DNA from: DAISJI01 sp964559835
GTDB taxonomy: Bacteria > Acidobacteriota > Terriglobia > Terriglobales > Acidobacteriaceae
Length of the DNA stretch: 64,000 nucleotides
Assembly (NCBI GenBank): GCA_964559835.1
Contig: CAZLJE010000002.1
Location: 164,062-228,061, forward strand
Reading direction: 5' to 3'
In this document: positions 51,614 through 61,065 of the stretch, piece after piece
Layout: each line of letters starts with the position of its first letter
How positions within the stretch are numbered: the stretch's first letter is position 1
Notes under the pieces: generated by a model
The model's database searches: none
Told to the model about the DNA's origin: nothing
What the model saw: only the letters and a program-made list of their open reading frames with translations
Program-made: the position numbers and the translations under genes

Positions 51614-54600
51614 CTAGGCGGTTTCTGTCGGGGCCAACTCGTCGCCGCCGCGATGGTGTTTGCGGGGCAAGAGGCCGCGGACGATCACGTAGAGGATCGG
51701 GATGATAAACAGGTTGAGCAGGGTCGAAACGATCATTCCGCCAAACACGGTGGTGCCGACCGAGTGACGGCCGGCGGAACCGGCGCCGGTGGCGAAGACC
51801 AGCGGCAGCACGCCGAGGATGAAGGCGAAGGAGGTCATGAGGATCGGGCGGAGGCGGAGCCGGGCCGCTTCCGTCGCGGCTTCGAACAGCTCCGCGCCCC
51901 GGTCCTGCAGTTGCTCCGCGAATTCGACGATCAGGATGGAGTTCTTGCTGGCGAGCCCGATCAGCATCAGCAAACCGACCTGGGCGTACACGTCGTCGTT
52001 GAGGCCCCGGAGTCCCTGCGCGCCCAGTCCGCCGAGCACGGCCATCGGCACCGCGAGCAGGATGATGAAGGGCAGGACAAAGCTCTCGTATTGCGCCGAC
52101 AGCGTCAGGTAGACGACCAGCAGTCCGAGTCCAAACAGGAGGAGCGACTGGCCTCCGGACTGGATCTCTTCCAGCGCCAGGCCGGTCCACTCGAAGCTGT
52201 AGCCGGAGGGGAGCGTCTTGGCGGCGACGTCCTGCATGGCGGCGATGGCCTGCCCGGAGCTGTAACCCGGGGCGGCGCTGCCGTTGATCTCCGCCGCGCG
52301 AAAGATGTCGTAGTGGCTGATGACCTGCGCGGTCGTGCCCTCGGTGACCTTGACCACGTTATCGAGCGGCACCATCTGCTCCGAGGCGGAGCGCACGTAG
52401 AACTCACGGAGGTCGCGGGGCTGGTTGCGGAAGCCGTTGTCGGCCTGGACGTAGACGCGGTAGGAGCGGTTGTTGAAATCGAAGTCGTTGACGTACTGCG
52501 AGGCCATGAACACCTGCAGGGCGGAGGTGACCTGGGAGATGGGGATGCCGAGGCTCCTGGCTTTTTCGCGGTCGATATCGACCAGGAACTGGGGGTCGCG
52601 GGCGGTATAGCTGCTGAAGATGCCGCGCAGCTCGGGCCTGCGGTTGGCTTCGGCGTTGAAGCGGCGGAGGACGGATTCCATGTCGGCGAGGGAGCCGCCG
52701 GCTTTCTGCTGCAATTCGAACTGGAAGCCGCCGAACTGGCTCAGTCCCTGGATGGCGGGCGGGAGGAACGGGATGACGATGGCGTCGGTGATGGCGGCGA
52801 ACTGCGGCCGCATGCCGTTGACGATCCCTTCTACGCTGTGCTCCGGGCCGTGGCGCTCGTCGATGTTGCGGACGTTGACGAACACCAGCCCGACGTTCGC
52901 GCCGCCGCCGCTAAAGCTGAAGCCGGGGACGGCGAACGCTCCGACGCAATCCGGATTCTTCAGGATGATCCCGGTCACCTTGTCGGCAACGCTGCTGGTG
53001 TAGTCGAGCGACGCACCCGGCGGCGCCTGGATATTGACGATGAAGTAGCCCATGTCCTCGTCGGGAACGAAGCTGGTGGGCACCTTGCGATACACCACGT
53101 ATGTCAAGCCGAGACCGATCAGGAACACCGCCACCGTGGCCATGCGCTGCCGCTCGAGGACGTGCAGGACCCGAACGTAGCCCGCCGTGCCGTGCTTCAG
53201 CGCCCAATTGACCGCGCCGAAAATCGGGTTATGTTTGGCGCGGGCGGGTCGCAACAGCAACGCCGACAGCGCCGGCGTAAGCGTCAGCGCATTGAATGCC
53301 GAAAGCGCGATCGAGAACGCGATCGTCAGCGCGAACTGCTGGTACATCCGCCCCGTGGTGCCGGGAAACAACGATACCGGCAGGAATACGGCGATCAGCA
53401 CCAGCGACGTGGCGATCACCGCGCCGGTCACCTCGCCCATCGCCACTTCGGAGGCGCGGCGGGCGTCCGCGATCCCCTCCTCCATGTGGCGCTCGACGTT
53501 CTCGATCACCACGATGGCGTCGTCCACCACCAGACCGGTGGCGAGGGTAATGCCGAACAGCGTCAGCGTGTTGATCGAGAACCCGAACAACTTGATGAAC
53601 GCGAACGTTCCGACGAGCGATACCGGAATCGTGATCGCCGGGATGAGCGTGCTGCGCCAGCTTTGCAGGAAGAAGAAGATGACCAGGATGACGATGACGA
53701 TCGCCTCGGCCTGCGTCTTCAGCACCTCGTGGATGGAGTCGGAAACGGCCGTCGTGGTGTCGAACGCGACCGCATACTGGAGCCCCGGCGGGAAGGATGT
53801 CGACAGCCGCGCCAGTTCCTGCCGGACCAGCCTGTCCACATCCAGGGCATTCGCGTTCGTAAGTTGCTGGACGCCGAGTCCCATAGCGCGGTGCCCGTTG
53901 AATTTCAGGTTCGACGCATAGGTCTCAGCCCCCAGTTCCGCGCGCCCGACATCGCGCAGTTGCACCAGGCCGCCGGGAACGTTCTTCAGGATGATGCGCT
54001 CGAACTCGGCGGGATCGCGCAAACGCCCGGCCACGCGCACGCTGATCTGGAACTGCTGGTCGCCGCTCGATGGAGGTTGACCCACCGCACCCGCCGCCAC
54101 CTGGACGTTCTGTTCACTGAGTGCGCTGATCACATCCTGGGCGGTCAAGCCGCGCTTCGCCAACTTCAGCGGGTCGAGCCACAGGCGCATCGCGTACTTG
54201 CGTTCGCCGAAGATGATCACGTTTCCGACGCCCGGAACACGTTTCAGTGCGTCGACAACGTTCACGTCGAGATAATTGCTGATGAACAGCGGGTCGTACT
54301 TGTCCCCTTCCGAATAGAACCCGGCGGCTATCACGAACGATCCGGAATTTTTCGTGATGGTCACGCCCGTGGCTTGCACCTCACCGGGCAGGCGCGCGAT
54401 CGCAGTGGAGGCACGGTTCTGGACGTCGACAGCGGCGATGTCGAGGTTACGATCGAGATCAAAAGTGGCGGTGATCGACGAGGAGCCGCTGTTGGTGCTC
54501 GTCGATTGGATATACCGCATACCCTCGGCGCCGTTGACAGCCTCTTCGAGCAATGTCGTGACGCTCGTCTCGACTGCCTGTGAGTTCGCCCCGGTGTAGA

Positions 54601-54745
54601 ACGCCGACAGAGTCACCTGCGGGGGCGCCAGTTGCGGGAACTGCGCGATCGGCAAGGTCGGAATGGAGACGGCGCCCGCGAGGATGATGAGCAGCGAGCA
54701 CACTGTCGCAAACACCGGCCGGCGAATGAAGAAGTTGACGAACAC
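51614..54745 (-). CDS. RND multidrug efflux transporter, HAE1 (AcrB-type)
   Basis: Inner-membrane proton-driven efflux pump of 1043 residues with 12 helices and two large periplasmic loops. Hallmarks are NFFIRRPVFATVCSLLI at the N-terminus, the proton-relay DD pair in VVDDAIVVIENVERHME and the paired FAPSALVLIAVFLPV-type helix. The start is GTG at 54745, overlapping the adaptor stop by 1 nt (TAGTG). No TolC-like outer protein or local regulator is seen. Substrates unknown. Confidence 0.96.
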   Translation of the reverse strand: MFVNFFIRRPVFATVCSLLIILAGAVSIPTLPIAQFPQLAPPQVTLSAFYTGANSQAVETSVTTLLEEAVNGAEGMRYIQSTSTNSGSSSITATFDLDRNLDIAAVDVQNRASTAIARLPGEVQATGVTITKNSGSFVIAAGFYSEGDKYDPLFISNYLDVNVVDALKRVPGVGNVIIFGERKYAMRLWLDPLKLAKRGLTAQDVISALSEQNVQVAAGAVGQPPSSGDQQFQISVRVAGRLRDPAEFERIILKNVPGGLVQLRDVGRAELGAETYASNLKFNGHRAMGLGVQQLTNANALDVDRLVRQELARLSTSFPPGLQYAVAFDTTTAVSDSIHEVLKTQAEAIVIVILVIFFFLQSWRSTLIPAITIPVSLVGTFAFIKLFGFSINTLTLFGITLATGLVVDDAIVVIENVERHMEEGIADARRASEVAMGEVTGAVIATSLVLIAVFLPVSLFPGTTGRMYQQFALTIAFSIALSAFNALTLTPALSALLLRPARAKHNPIFGAVNWALKHGTAGYVRVLHVLERQRMATVAVFLIGLGLTYVVYRKVPTSFVPDEDMGYFIVNIQAPPGASLDYTSSVADKVTGIILKNPDCVGAFAVPGFSFSGGGANVGLVFVNVRNIDERHGPEHSVEGIVNGMRPQFAAITDAIVIPFLPPAIQGLSQFGGFQFELQQKAGGSLADMESVLRRFNAEANRRPELRGIFSSYTARDPQFLVDIDREKARSLGIPISQVTSALQVFMASQYVNDFDFNNRSYRVYVQADNGFRNQPRDLREFYVRSASEQMVPLDNVVKVTEGTTAQVISHYDIFRAAEINGSAAPGYSSGQAIAAMQDVAAKTLPSGYSFEWTGLALEEIQSGGQSLLLFGLGLLVVYLTLSAQYESFVLPFIILLAVPMAVLGGLGAQGLRGLNDDVYAQVGLLMLIGLASKNSILIVEFAEQLQDRGAELFEAATEAARLRLRPILMTSFAFILGVLPLVFATGAGSAGRHSVGTTVFGGMIVSTLLNLFIIPILYVIVRGLLPRKHHRGGDELAPTETA

Positions 54746-55902
54746 TAGGACCTCGCCCGGGGTCCCCAGCGATACCGACTTTGGCTCGCTGGGGTGGTCG
54801 CCGCCTCCGTTGCATTGACCGGCATGCCGTCGGCGAGCATCTGCGTACCCGATACGACGACCTTATCGCCCGCGCTAATCCCGTTCATCACGACGTAATC
54901 GTTGCCGATGACCTGCCCGAGCTGGATCGGGCGTTGGCGCGCGACATCCTTCCCGTTCTGCGCTTCAATGACATACGCAAACGCCTGCGAGCCCAACATG
55001 GTGACGGCGGTGACGGGGATGGTCGGCGCGTTGAGTTGCTTCCAGTACACGCGCGCGTGCACTTCCTCCTGGTTGCGGAAACGGCCGTCGGCATTCGGGA
55101 CGATGGCCTTGACCAGCAAAAGCTGTGTCTGCGGGTCGACGCGCGGCGAAACGAAACTGATGGTCGTGTCGACGGGTGGGCGGCCATCACTGGCGACGAT
55201 CGCCACTTTCATCCCCAGTTTCGTCGATGTAGCGGACTCGGCCGGGACATAAATGTATGCTTCGAGGTGCCCGCCGTGCGTGACGCTGGTCAGGACGGTC
55301 TGCGCGGTCACGCGATCACCGACATGGACAGGGATGTCTCCAACAATGCCATCCACGGGGGCGCTGACAATGAAGTAATGGAGCTGCGCCTCCTGCTCGC
55401 GGATGGCGGCTTTGATCGCGTTCACGTTCGCCAGCGCCGACTCATAGGCGGCCTGCGCCTGGTCGAGTTGCTGGCGCGCAATGATGCCCTCCTTGTAAAG
55501 ACCCTGCGTGCGTTGGAGTTCCTGCCGCGCCAGTGCGAGTGCCGCCTCGCTCGCCCGGAGGTTCGCTTGCGTCGCCTGCACGGTCGCCTGCTGCTTGACC
55601 GGGTTGATCTCGAGCAACGGGGTCCCTGCCGCCACGTGCTGACCGGCATGAACGAAGATCTTCGTGACCTGTCCTTCCACATCGGGCTGGAGCAGCGACG
55701 AATCGCGGGAGACGAGGGTGGCGAGGTAGTCGGTGAATTCGCCGACGGGTCGAGCTTTCACCGTCTGAAACTTGACGGCAGCCGCCTGCGTGCCGGGGCG
55801 TTGAGGGCCAGCCAGCGGATCGGAAGTGCATCCGGCGGCGAGCAGGATGACGGCGATGGCCGCGAGCTTAAGACCGGCAGGCGCGCTTCGAGCGTCTTTC
55901 AT
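54745..55902 (-). CDS. RND efflux membrane-fusion lipoprotein (AcrA-type)
   Basis: Periplasmic adaptor of 385 residues, lipoprotein by its lipobox LLAAGC (Cys 25). Lipoyl halves (EGQVTKIFVHAGQHVAAGTPLLEI and VSAPVDGIVGDIPVHVGDRV), a helical hairpin (about 110-165) and beta-barrel domains follow. It works with the AcrB-type pump downstream. No Shine-Dalgarno was clear upstream of ATG 55902. Confidence 0.93.
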   Translation of the reverse strand: MKDARSAPAGLKLAAIAVILLAAGCTSDPLAGPQRPGTQAAAVKFQTVKARPVGEFTDYLATLVSRDSSLLQPDVEGQVTKIFVHAGQHVAAGTPLLEINPVKQQATVQATQANLRASEAALALARQELQRTQGLYKEGIIARQQLDQAQAAYESALANVNAIKAAIREQEAQLHYFIVSAPVDGIVGDIPVHVGDRVTAQTVLTSVTHGGHLEAYIYVPAESATSTKLGMKVAIVASDGRPPVDTTISFVSPRVDPQTQLLLVKAIVPNADGRFRNQEEVHARVYWKQLNAPTIPVTAVTMLGSQAFAYVIEAQNGKDVARQRPIQLGQVIGNDYVVMNGISAGDKVVVSGTQMLADGMPVNATEAATTPASQSRYRWGPRARS

Positions 55903-55943
55903 GACCGTTAACCAGGAATGCCAAAACTCATCAGATTACCAGA

Positions 55944-55978
55944 GTGAGGCATAGGGCGTAGGGCTCAGGGCGTGGGGC
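55944..55978. repeat. Heptad array, AGGGCGT family
   Basis: GTGAGGC ATAGGGC GTAGGGC TCAGGGC GTGGGGC, one-armed, in the divergent region between the adaptor gene and guaB. The unit is the complement of 7504-7541. Confidence 0.75.
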
Positions 55979-55986
55979 AGGTGTCG

Positions 55987-56008
55987 CCAGGCAAGCCTGG
56001 TTAGTACA
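55987..56008 (+). repeat. 22-nt hairpin element, copy upstream of RND operon
   Basis: CCAGGCAAGCCTGG (a 6-bp stem hairpin) then TTAGTACA, 42 nt before guaB. Copy in opposite orientation at 51143-51164. Confidence 0.65.
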
Positions 56009-56049
56009 GCTGCTGCTGGTAGAATGGAGAAAAGCCCAGTCGAGACAAC

Positions 56050-57573
56050 ATGATCCATTTTCCTGTCCCCGAAGCCCTTACTTTTGACGACGTACTCCTC
56101 CTGCCCGGACGGTCCGACGTGGTACCGGCCACGGTCAACACCCAGACGCGGCTCACCCGCAACATCACGCTCAACATCCCCGTCCTCAGCTCCGCGATGG
56201 ACACGGTCACCGAGGCCGCGATGGCCATCGCCATGGCCCAGCAGGGCGGCATGGGCATCATCCACCGCAACCTGACCATCGAGCAGCAGGCCGGCGAAGT
56301 CGACAAGGTCAAGCGCTCCGAGAGCGGCATGATCGTCGACCCCATCACCATGTCGCCCGACGAAAAGGTGAGCGACGCGCTGGAAGTCATGAAGCGCTAC
56401 AGAATCTCCGGCGTCCCCATCACCAAGAACCGCAAGCTCGTCGGCATCCTCACCAACCGCGACCTGCGCTTCGAGACCCGCACCGACGTCCCCATCAGCA
56501 AGGTGATGACCAAAGACAACCTCATCACCGTACCCGTCGGCACCACGCTGGAACAGGCCGAGCAGATCCTGCACAAGCATCGGGTCGAAAAGCTGCTCGT
56601 CGTCGACGATAAGTACATCCTGAAGGGCCTGATCACGGTCAAGGACATCCAGAAGAAGCTGAAGTACCCGAATGCGGCCAAGGACGCGCAGGGACGGCTG
56701 CGGGTGGGGGCGGCGATCGGCGCCACCGGCGACTTCCTGGAGCGCGCGCAGGAACTGGTCAAGAACAAGGTGGACCTGCTCTGCCTGGATAGCGCGCACG
56801 GCCACTCCACGCGCGTGTTGGACGCGGTGCGGCTGGTGAAGCAGAGGTTTCCGGCGGTGGACGTGATGGCCGGGAACGTCGCCACGTTCGACGGCGCCTG
56901 CGAGCTGGCGAAGTGCGGGGCGGACGCGATCAAGGTGGGCATCGGCCCGGGATCGATCTGCACCACGCGCATCGTGACCGGCGCCGGCGTCCCGCAGATC
57001 ACCGCGATCGCGGAAGCGTACCGGGCGGTCAAGGATGCGCAGGTGCCGATCGTCGCCGATGGCGGCATCAAGTACTCGGGCGACGTCACCAAGGCGCTGG
57101 CCGCGGGCGCCAGCGTGTGCATGATGGGATCGCTGTTCGCCGGCACCGACGAGAGTCCCGGCGAAACCATCCTCTACCAGGGACGGACGTTCAAGACGTA
57201 CCGTGGCATGGGGTCGCTGGCGGCCATGGCGCAAGGCAGCGGCGAGCGCTACTTCCAGGCGACGGACGAAGAGTCGTCGGCGGCGTCGGCGGCAAACTCC
57301 GGAGGAGAAACCGAAAACGGCGGCGGCAACCGGCTGGCGAAACTGGTTCCGGAAGGCATCGAGGGGCGCGTGCCGTATCGCGGGCCGCTGTCGATGATCG
57401 TCTATCAACTTGTCGGCGGGCTGCGCTCGGGCATGGGCTACTGCGGAGCGGGCACGATCCCGGAACTGCAACAGAAAGCGCGCTTCGTTCGCGTCACCAG
57501 CGCCGGCGTACGGGAGAGTCACGTGCATGACGTGACCGTGACCCGCGAAGCGCCGAACTACCGCGTCGAATAA
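56050..57573 (+). CDS. guaB: Inosine-5'-monophosphate dehydrogenase
   Basis: Oxidises IMP to XMP, the first step of guanine nucleotide synthesis; cytosolic tetramer. Its 507 residues include two CBS domains (about 95-215), the catalytic loop GPGSICTTRIV with the active Cys, VIADGGIKYSGD-like motif and the flap region. An extra Ser/Gly/Glu-rich stretch of roughly 20 residues (about 410-432) interrupts the flap before LVPEGIEGRVPY. It overlaps vanZ by 1 nt (TAATG). Confidence 0.97.
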   Translation: MIHFPVPEALTFDDVLLLPGRSDVVPATVNTQTRLTRNITLNIPVLSSAMDTVTEAAMAIAMAQQGGMGIIHRNLTIEQQAGEVDKVKRSESGMIVDPITMSPDEKVSDALEVMKRYRISGVPITKNRKLVGILTNRDLRFETRTDVPISKVMTKDNLITVPVGTTLEQAEQILHKHRVEKLLVVDDKYILKGLITVKDIQKKLKYPNAAKDAQGRLRVGAAIGATGDFLERAQELVKNKVDLLCLDSAHGHSTRVLDAVRLVKQRFPAVDVMAGNVATFDGACELAKCGADAIKVGIGPGSICTTRIVTGAGVPQITAIAEAYRAVKDAQVPIVADGGIKYSGDVTKALAAGASVCMMGSLFAGTDESPGETILYQGRTFKTYRGMGSLAAMAQGSGERYFQATDEESSAASAANSGGETENGGGNRLAKLVPEGIEGRVPYRGPLSMIVYQLVGGLRSGMGYCGAGTIPELQQKARFVRVTSAGVRESHVHDVTVTREAPNYRVE

Positions 57574-58100
57574 TGAACACACCTGTCCGCCGAGCCTGGG
57601 CGCTGTCCCTGCTGTGGATCGCCGTCATTGTGCTGGAATCGTTCGCGGGATCGTTCGAAAACACCGGCAAGGTGATCTACCCGATGCTTCACTTCCTCTT
57701 CCCCGGCATGAAGCTCGTCACGATGGTGCAGGTCCACGCCTTTCTCCGCAAACTCGGACACTTCACCGGCTACTGCATCCTCAGCCTGACGCTCTATCGC
57801 TCCTGGTGGGTAACGCTGGCGTCGAGAGCGGCGCCCGAACGGCTGTCATGGCATGACATGCTCCACGCATGGCGGGGATACGCGGTCGTTTTGGCGCTGT
57901 TGGCAACGCTGGTCGTCGCTGGACTCGACGAGTTTCACCAGTCGTTGACGCCGGGCCGGACAGGCCGGGTGGCCGACGTCGCACTGGACGAAGCAGGCGG
58001 CGTCCTTGCCCAGGCGCTGATCGTGATCGTTGGTTCCGCTGCGCGGCCGGGTAGAAAACGAAAAAGCAGTCCGCGACCGGAGCCGGTTACTTCTTCCTGA
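57573..58100 (+). CDS. VanZ family membrane protein
   Basis: Small VanZ-like membrane protein of 175 residues with four helices. Family signature LRKLGHFTGYCILSLTLYRSW and DEFHQSLTPGRTGRVADV are present. The function is unknown apart from teicoplanin resistance in the type member. Coupled to guaB by overlap. Its 3' end overlaps the convergent phosphatase gene by 14 nt. Confidence 0.9.
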   Translation: MNTPVRRAWALSLLWIAVIVLESFAGSFENTGKVIYPMLHFLFPGMKLVTMVQVHAFLRKLGHFTGYCILSLTLYRSWWVTLASRAAPERLSWHDMLHAWRGYAVVLALLATLVVAGLDEFHQSLTPGRTGRVADVALDEAGGVLAQALIVIVGSAARPGRKRKSSPRPEPVTSS

Positions 58101-59718
58101 TCTCGACCGCGGTGCAGTCATCCAGCTGCGCGGCATTGCGGCGGAAGGAATCGACGGACGTAAACAGCGCGTCCAGTCCGTCGAGAGCAGCCTCGTACAG
58201 GCGTGGAAAACCGTAGAAGTCGCCGTCGAGGTTCTCGGTCTCGGTGATCCCGTCGGTGACGAGAACGATGCGGTCGCCGGACTGGAGCCGCTCGCGCACC
58301 ACTTCAAATTCGGTGATAGGCACCAGTCCCACCGGCGGACCGCCACCTTCGATCGTACGAGTCTCGCTGCCGGCTCGTACCAGCACGGGGGAGAGGTGTC
58401 CGCAATTCAAGATCTCCAATTCACCGTCGGCGTGGACGCGGGCCATCACCATCGTGGCATACTTCTCGCCGATCTCGCGCTCGCACAGGAAAGCGTGCGT
58501 GATCCTCGCGACCTCATCGAGCGGCTCGCCCTTGATCAGCTGCGAGAACACCAATCCTTGCAGGACAGACGCGAGCAGCGCGGCGGAAATGCCTTTTCCG
58601 GCGACGTCGGCGACGACGACGGTGAGCGAATCACCTGAGCAAATCACCTCAAAGAAATCACCGCCGATCTGGTGGCACGGAATGCTTCGCCCACGGACTT
58701 CCGCGTAAGGAACACTCGGGAATCGGGGGGTGATCAAGCGGCGCTGGATCTCGGCCGCAATCTCGAGTTCCTGCTCGGTACGCCGCGCGGCCTGTTGCGC
58801 CTTCACCAGCGTTGCGTTCTCGAGCAGCGTGCCGGCCTCGGTCGCGATAGTGCGCAGCACATCGTGGCTGACGCCCGACAGTCGTCCCGCCAACGATTGG
58901 CTGTCGAGATAGAGCATTCCCGATACCGGCCGCGGATCGGTCTTATCGGCGTCGAGCGACATGCGCCGCAGTGGGATGCAGATCACGCTGCTCAACCCAA
59001 AATTCTCTACACTCATGCGGCCCATGAGCTTGTCCATGTCATCGGCTTCGGTGACGACAAACTCGCAGCCGGAGTTCACCGCTTCCATCAGGCTCGAGCG
59101 CGAAATCGTGGCGTCGTCGCCGAGTACATCGCCGCGCGCGTTACGCCCCGCCACCATGCGGAACTGGCCGCTCTCGCGCAAAAAGACAAAGCCGCGCTCG
59201 GCGTTCGTCAGGCGCAAGCTGGTATCGAGCAGTGTTTGAAACACTTCCTCGATGACGCCGCTGCTATTCAGCTTTCGTGCCGCCTCCAGCAAAATATTCA
59301 GGGTAGCGAATTCGCTGGAACCGGCTGGCAGCACCCAACCCGAGATATTGCTGGCGCCGCCTACCGCCTCGCCTTCCGACTCCGGCGCGTCGAACACGAT
59401 ATAGGCGCCGCCCCGCACCGCAAACTCGATCACGTCCTTTGCGTTAAGGCGGTGGCGGATGACCTTGGATCCGTTGACATAGGTGCCCAGCTTGCTGCCT
59501 TCATCGACGACGAAATAATCGCCGCCTTCGGACACGATCTGCGCGTGGTCGCGCGAGCACCGCGTCTCGCGAAGCACCAGGTCTTTGTCCACGCGCCGCC
59601 CGATCGTAAATGGCAGCTTGCGTAGAGGAATACACCGCCGCTGGGACCCATCTACATACAACAGCACAGGGCTATGCCCGATCTGTGCCGGTGCGGCTGC
59701 GGAATCGGCTGCGCTCAT
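58087..59718 (-). CDS. FHA-GAF-SpoIIE (PP2C) serine phosphatase
   Basis: Signalling phosphatase of 543 residues. The FHA domain (about 20-105, with FTIGRRVDKDLVL and GTYVNGSKVI) binds phosphothreonine, a GAF domain (about 135-300) may bind a small ligand, and a PP2C-SpoIIE domain (about 335-540, GGDFFEVI, VVVADVAGKG, GGGPPVGL, LVTDGITE) dephosphorylates partners, usually anti-anti-sigma factors. No such partner genes are adjacent. The start is ATG 59718. Confidence 0.93.
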   Translation of the reverse strand: MSAADSAAAPAQIGHSPVLLYVDGSQRRCIPLRKLPFTIGRRVDKDLVLRETRCSRDHAQIVSEGGDYFVVDEGSKLGTYVNGSKVIRHRLNAKDVIEFAVRGGAYIVFDAPESEGEAVGGASNISGWVLPAGSSEFATLNILLEAARKLNSSGVIEEVFQTLLDTSLRLTNAERGFVFLRESGQFRMVAGRNARGDVLGDDATISRSSLMEAVNSGCEFVVTEADDMDKLMGRMSVENFGLSSVICIPLRRMSLDADKTDPRPVSGMLYLDSQSLAGRLSGVSHDVLRTIATEAGTLLENATLVKAQQAARRTEQELEIAAEIQRRLITPRFPSVPYAEVRGRSIPCHQIGGDFFEVICSGDSLTVVVADVAGKGISAALLASVLQGLVFSQLIKGEPLDEVARITHAFLCEREIGEKYATMVMARVHADGELEILNCGHLSPVLVRAGSETRTIEGGGPPVGLVPITEFEVVRERLQSGDRIVLVTDGITETENLDGDFYGFPRLYEAALDGLDALFTSVDSFRRNAAQLDDCTAVEIRKK

Positions 59719-59758
59719 ACACCCCTCATCGGGGGCGAGTTTAGCATTTTCACAATGG

Positions 59759-60946
59759 TCAGGAGGGGTACTTCATCATTTTTCGCGGAGAAAAAAGGAT
59801 GAGCAGGGAGGCACTGGCTGCCAGAGCAGCCGAAATGAGCAGCGGTACCGCCGCTCCATAGTGCTTCCAGAGTTGGCCCGTGAGGATGCTCGAGAGCAGC
59901 GCCGCGACGCTGGTCACGAAGTAGAAGATGCCGAACGCGCGCCCGCGCCCGTCTTTCGGAGCGTTATCGACGACGAGTCCCTTCAACACCGGTGTTGTCA
60001 GCGCGTAATAGAGGCCATAGAGCGCCATCATGCCCCAGATCGCCGCGCGTGACGGAGCCAGCGCGAACACCAGGTACACAGCGGCGAAAACGGCGTAGCC
60101 GCCGGAAACAAGGGTCCGCCGCGGCATTCGGTCGCTTAGTTTTCCCGCCGGCCAGGAAAACAGCGTGTACGTAACATTGAAAACGAGGCCCAACAGCGGC
60201 GCGTGGGCGACGGGTACTCCGGCGGACTGCGCTCGCAGGACCAGGAACATGTCGCTCGAATTACCGATGGAGAATAAGGCGACGACGAATAGGACGTAGT
60301 AGTAGGAGCCGGACAGAGCAACCGGCGATTGCGGCAGGACCTTCGCATCTGTAGCCTTGGCGAGAGAACCGCTCCCTTCGCCGGTTTCGCGCGTCAGCAG
60401 GACGACGACGCAGATACATGCCAATCCCGGCACGGCGGCGGCCCAGAAAACGCCGCGAACTCCATACCGACTCAGAAGTAGCAAAGCAATTGCCGGTCCA
60501 ACGATGGCGCCCGCCGAGTCCATCGCCTGCAACAGTCCGTAGGCAGAACCGAGGCGTGACCTCTCGACGGATTCCGCGAGCATTACGTCGCGCGGCGCCC
60601 CGCGTACCCCTTTCGACAGGCGGTCGCCGAACCGGATGAACAGCACCTGCCACCAGGCGGTCGCGATAGCGAGCAACGGTTTCAGCGCGTTGGCGAGCGA
60701 GTAGCCGAACACTACCAGCGGTTTTCGACGCGTGACGCGATCGGTCAGATATCCGGAGAAGAGCTTCCCGAAAGATGCGACCGATTCGGCGATGCCCTCT
60801 ATCAGCCCGAGTGTCGCAGGACCGGCGCCGATGCTGGCGAGGAACGCCGGGAGCACCCAGTACGCCATCTCGCTGGCAGTGTCGTTCAGCAGCGAGGTGA
60901 GCCCGAAGGCGACTACGTTGCGCGACTTGCGAGCGTCCGCGGTCAC
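59759..60946 (-). CDS. MFS transporter
   Basis: Twelve-helix major facilitator permease of 395 residues. Motif A-like GYLTDRVTRRKPLVVFGYSL lies after helix 2, and a conserved RFGDRLSKGVRGAPRDVMLA stretch follows helix 4. The start is GTG at 60946 with a weak ribosome site. Substrate not predictable; drug-efflux type possible. Confidence 0.87.
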   Translation of the reverse strand: MTADARKSRNVVAFGLTSLLNDTASEMAYWVLPAFLASIGAGPATLGLIEGIAESVASFGKLFSGYLTDRVTRRKPLVVFGYSLANALKPLLAIATAWWQVLFIRFGDRLSKGVRGAPRDVMLAESVERSRLGSAYGLLQAMDSAGAIVGPAIALLLLSRYGVRGVFWAAAVPGLACICVVVLLTRETGEGSGSLAKATDAKVLPQSPVALSGSYYYVLFVVALFSIGNSSDMFLVLRAQSAGVPVAHAPLLGLVFNVTYTLFSWPAGKLSDRMPRRTLVSGGYAVFAAVYLVFALAPSRAAIWGMMALYGLYYALTTPVLKGLVVDNAPKDGRGRAFGIFYFVTSVAALLSSILTGQLWKHYGAAVPLLISAALAASASLLILFSPRKMMKYPS

Positions 60947-60970
60947 GTCGCGAGTGTAGCAGTGAAAAAC

Positions 60971-61053
60971 GTGGTCAGTAATCAGTGGTCAGTGATCACG
61001 CGGGCGAAACCGAAGCTCACGGTTGCACCTGCTGATCACTGAGGACTGACCCA
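60971..61053. repeat. Two-armed heptad array, GTGGTCA family
   Basis: The left arm, 60971-60998, is GTGGTCA GTAATCA GTGGTCA GTGATCA. The right arm, 61033-61053, is TGATCAC TGAGGAC TGACCCA. It fills the gap between two co-directional genes. Confidence 0.85.
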
Positions 61054-61065
61054 CTTGATTGCGAG

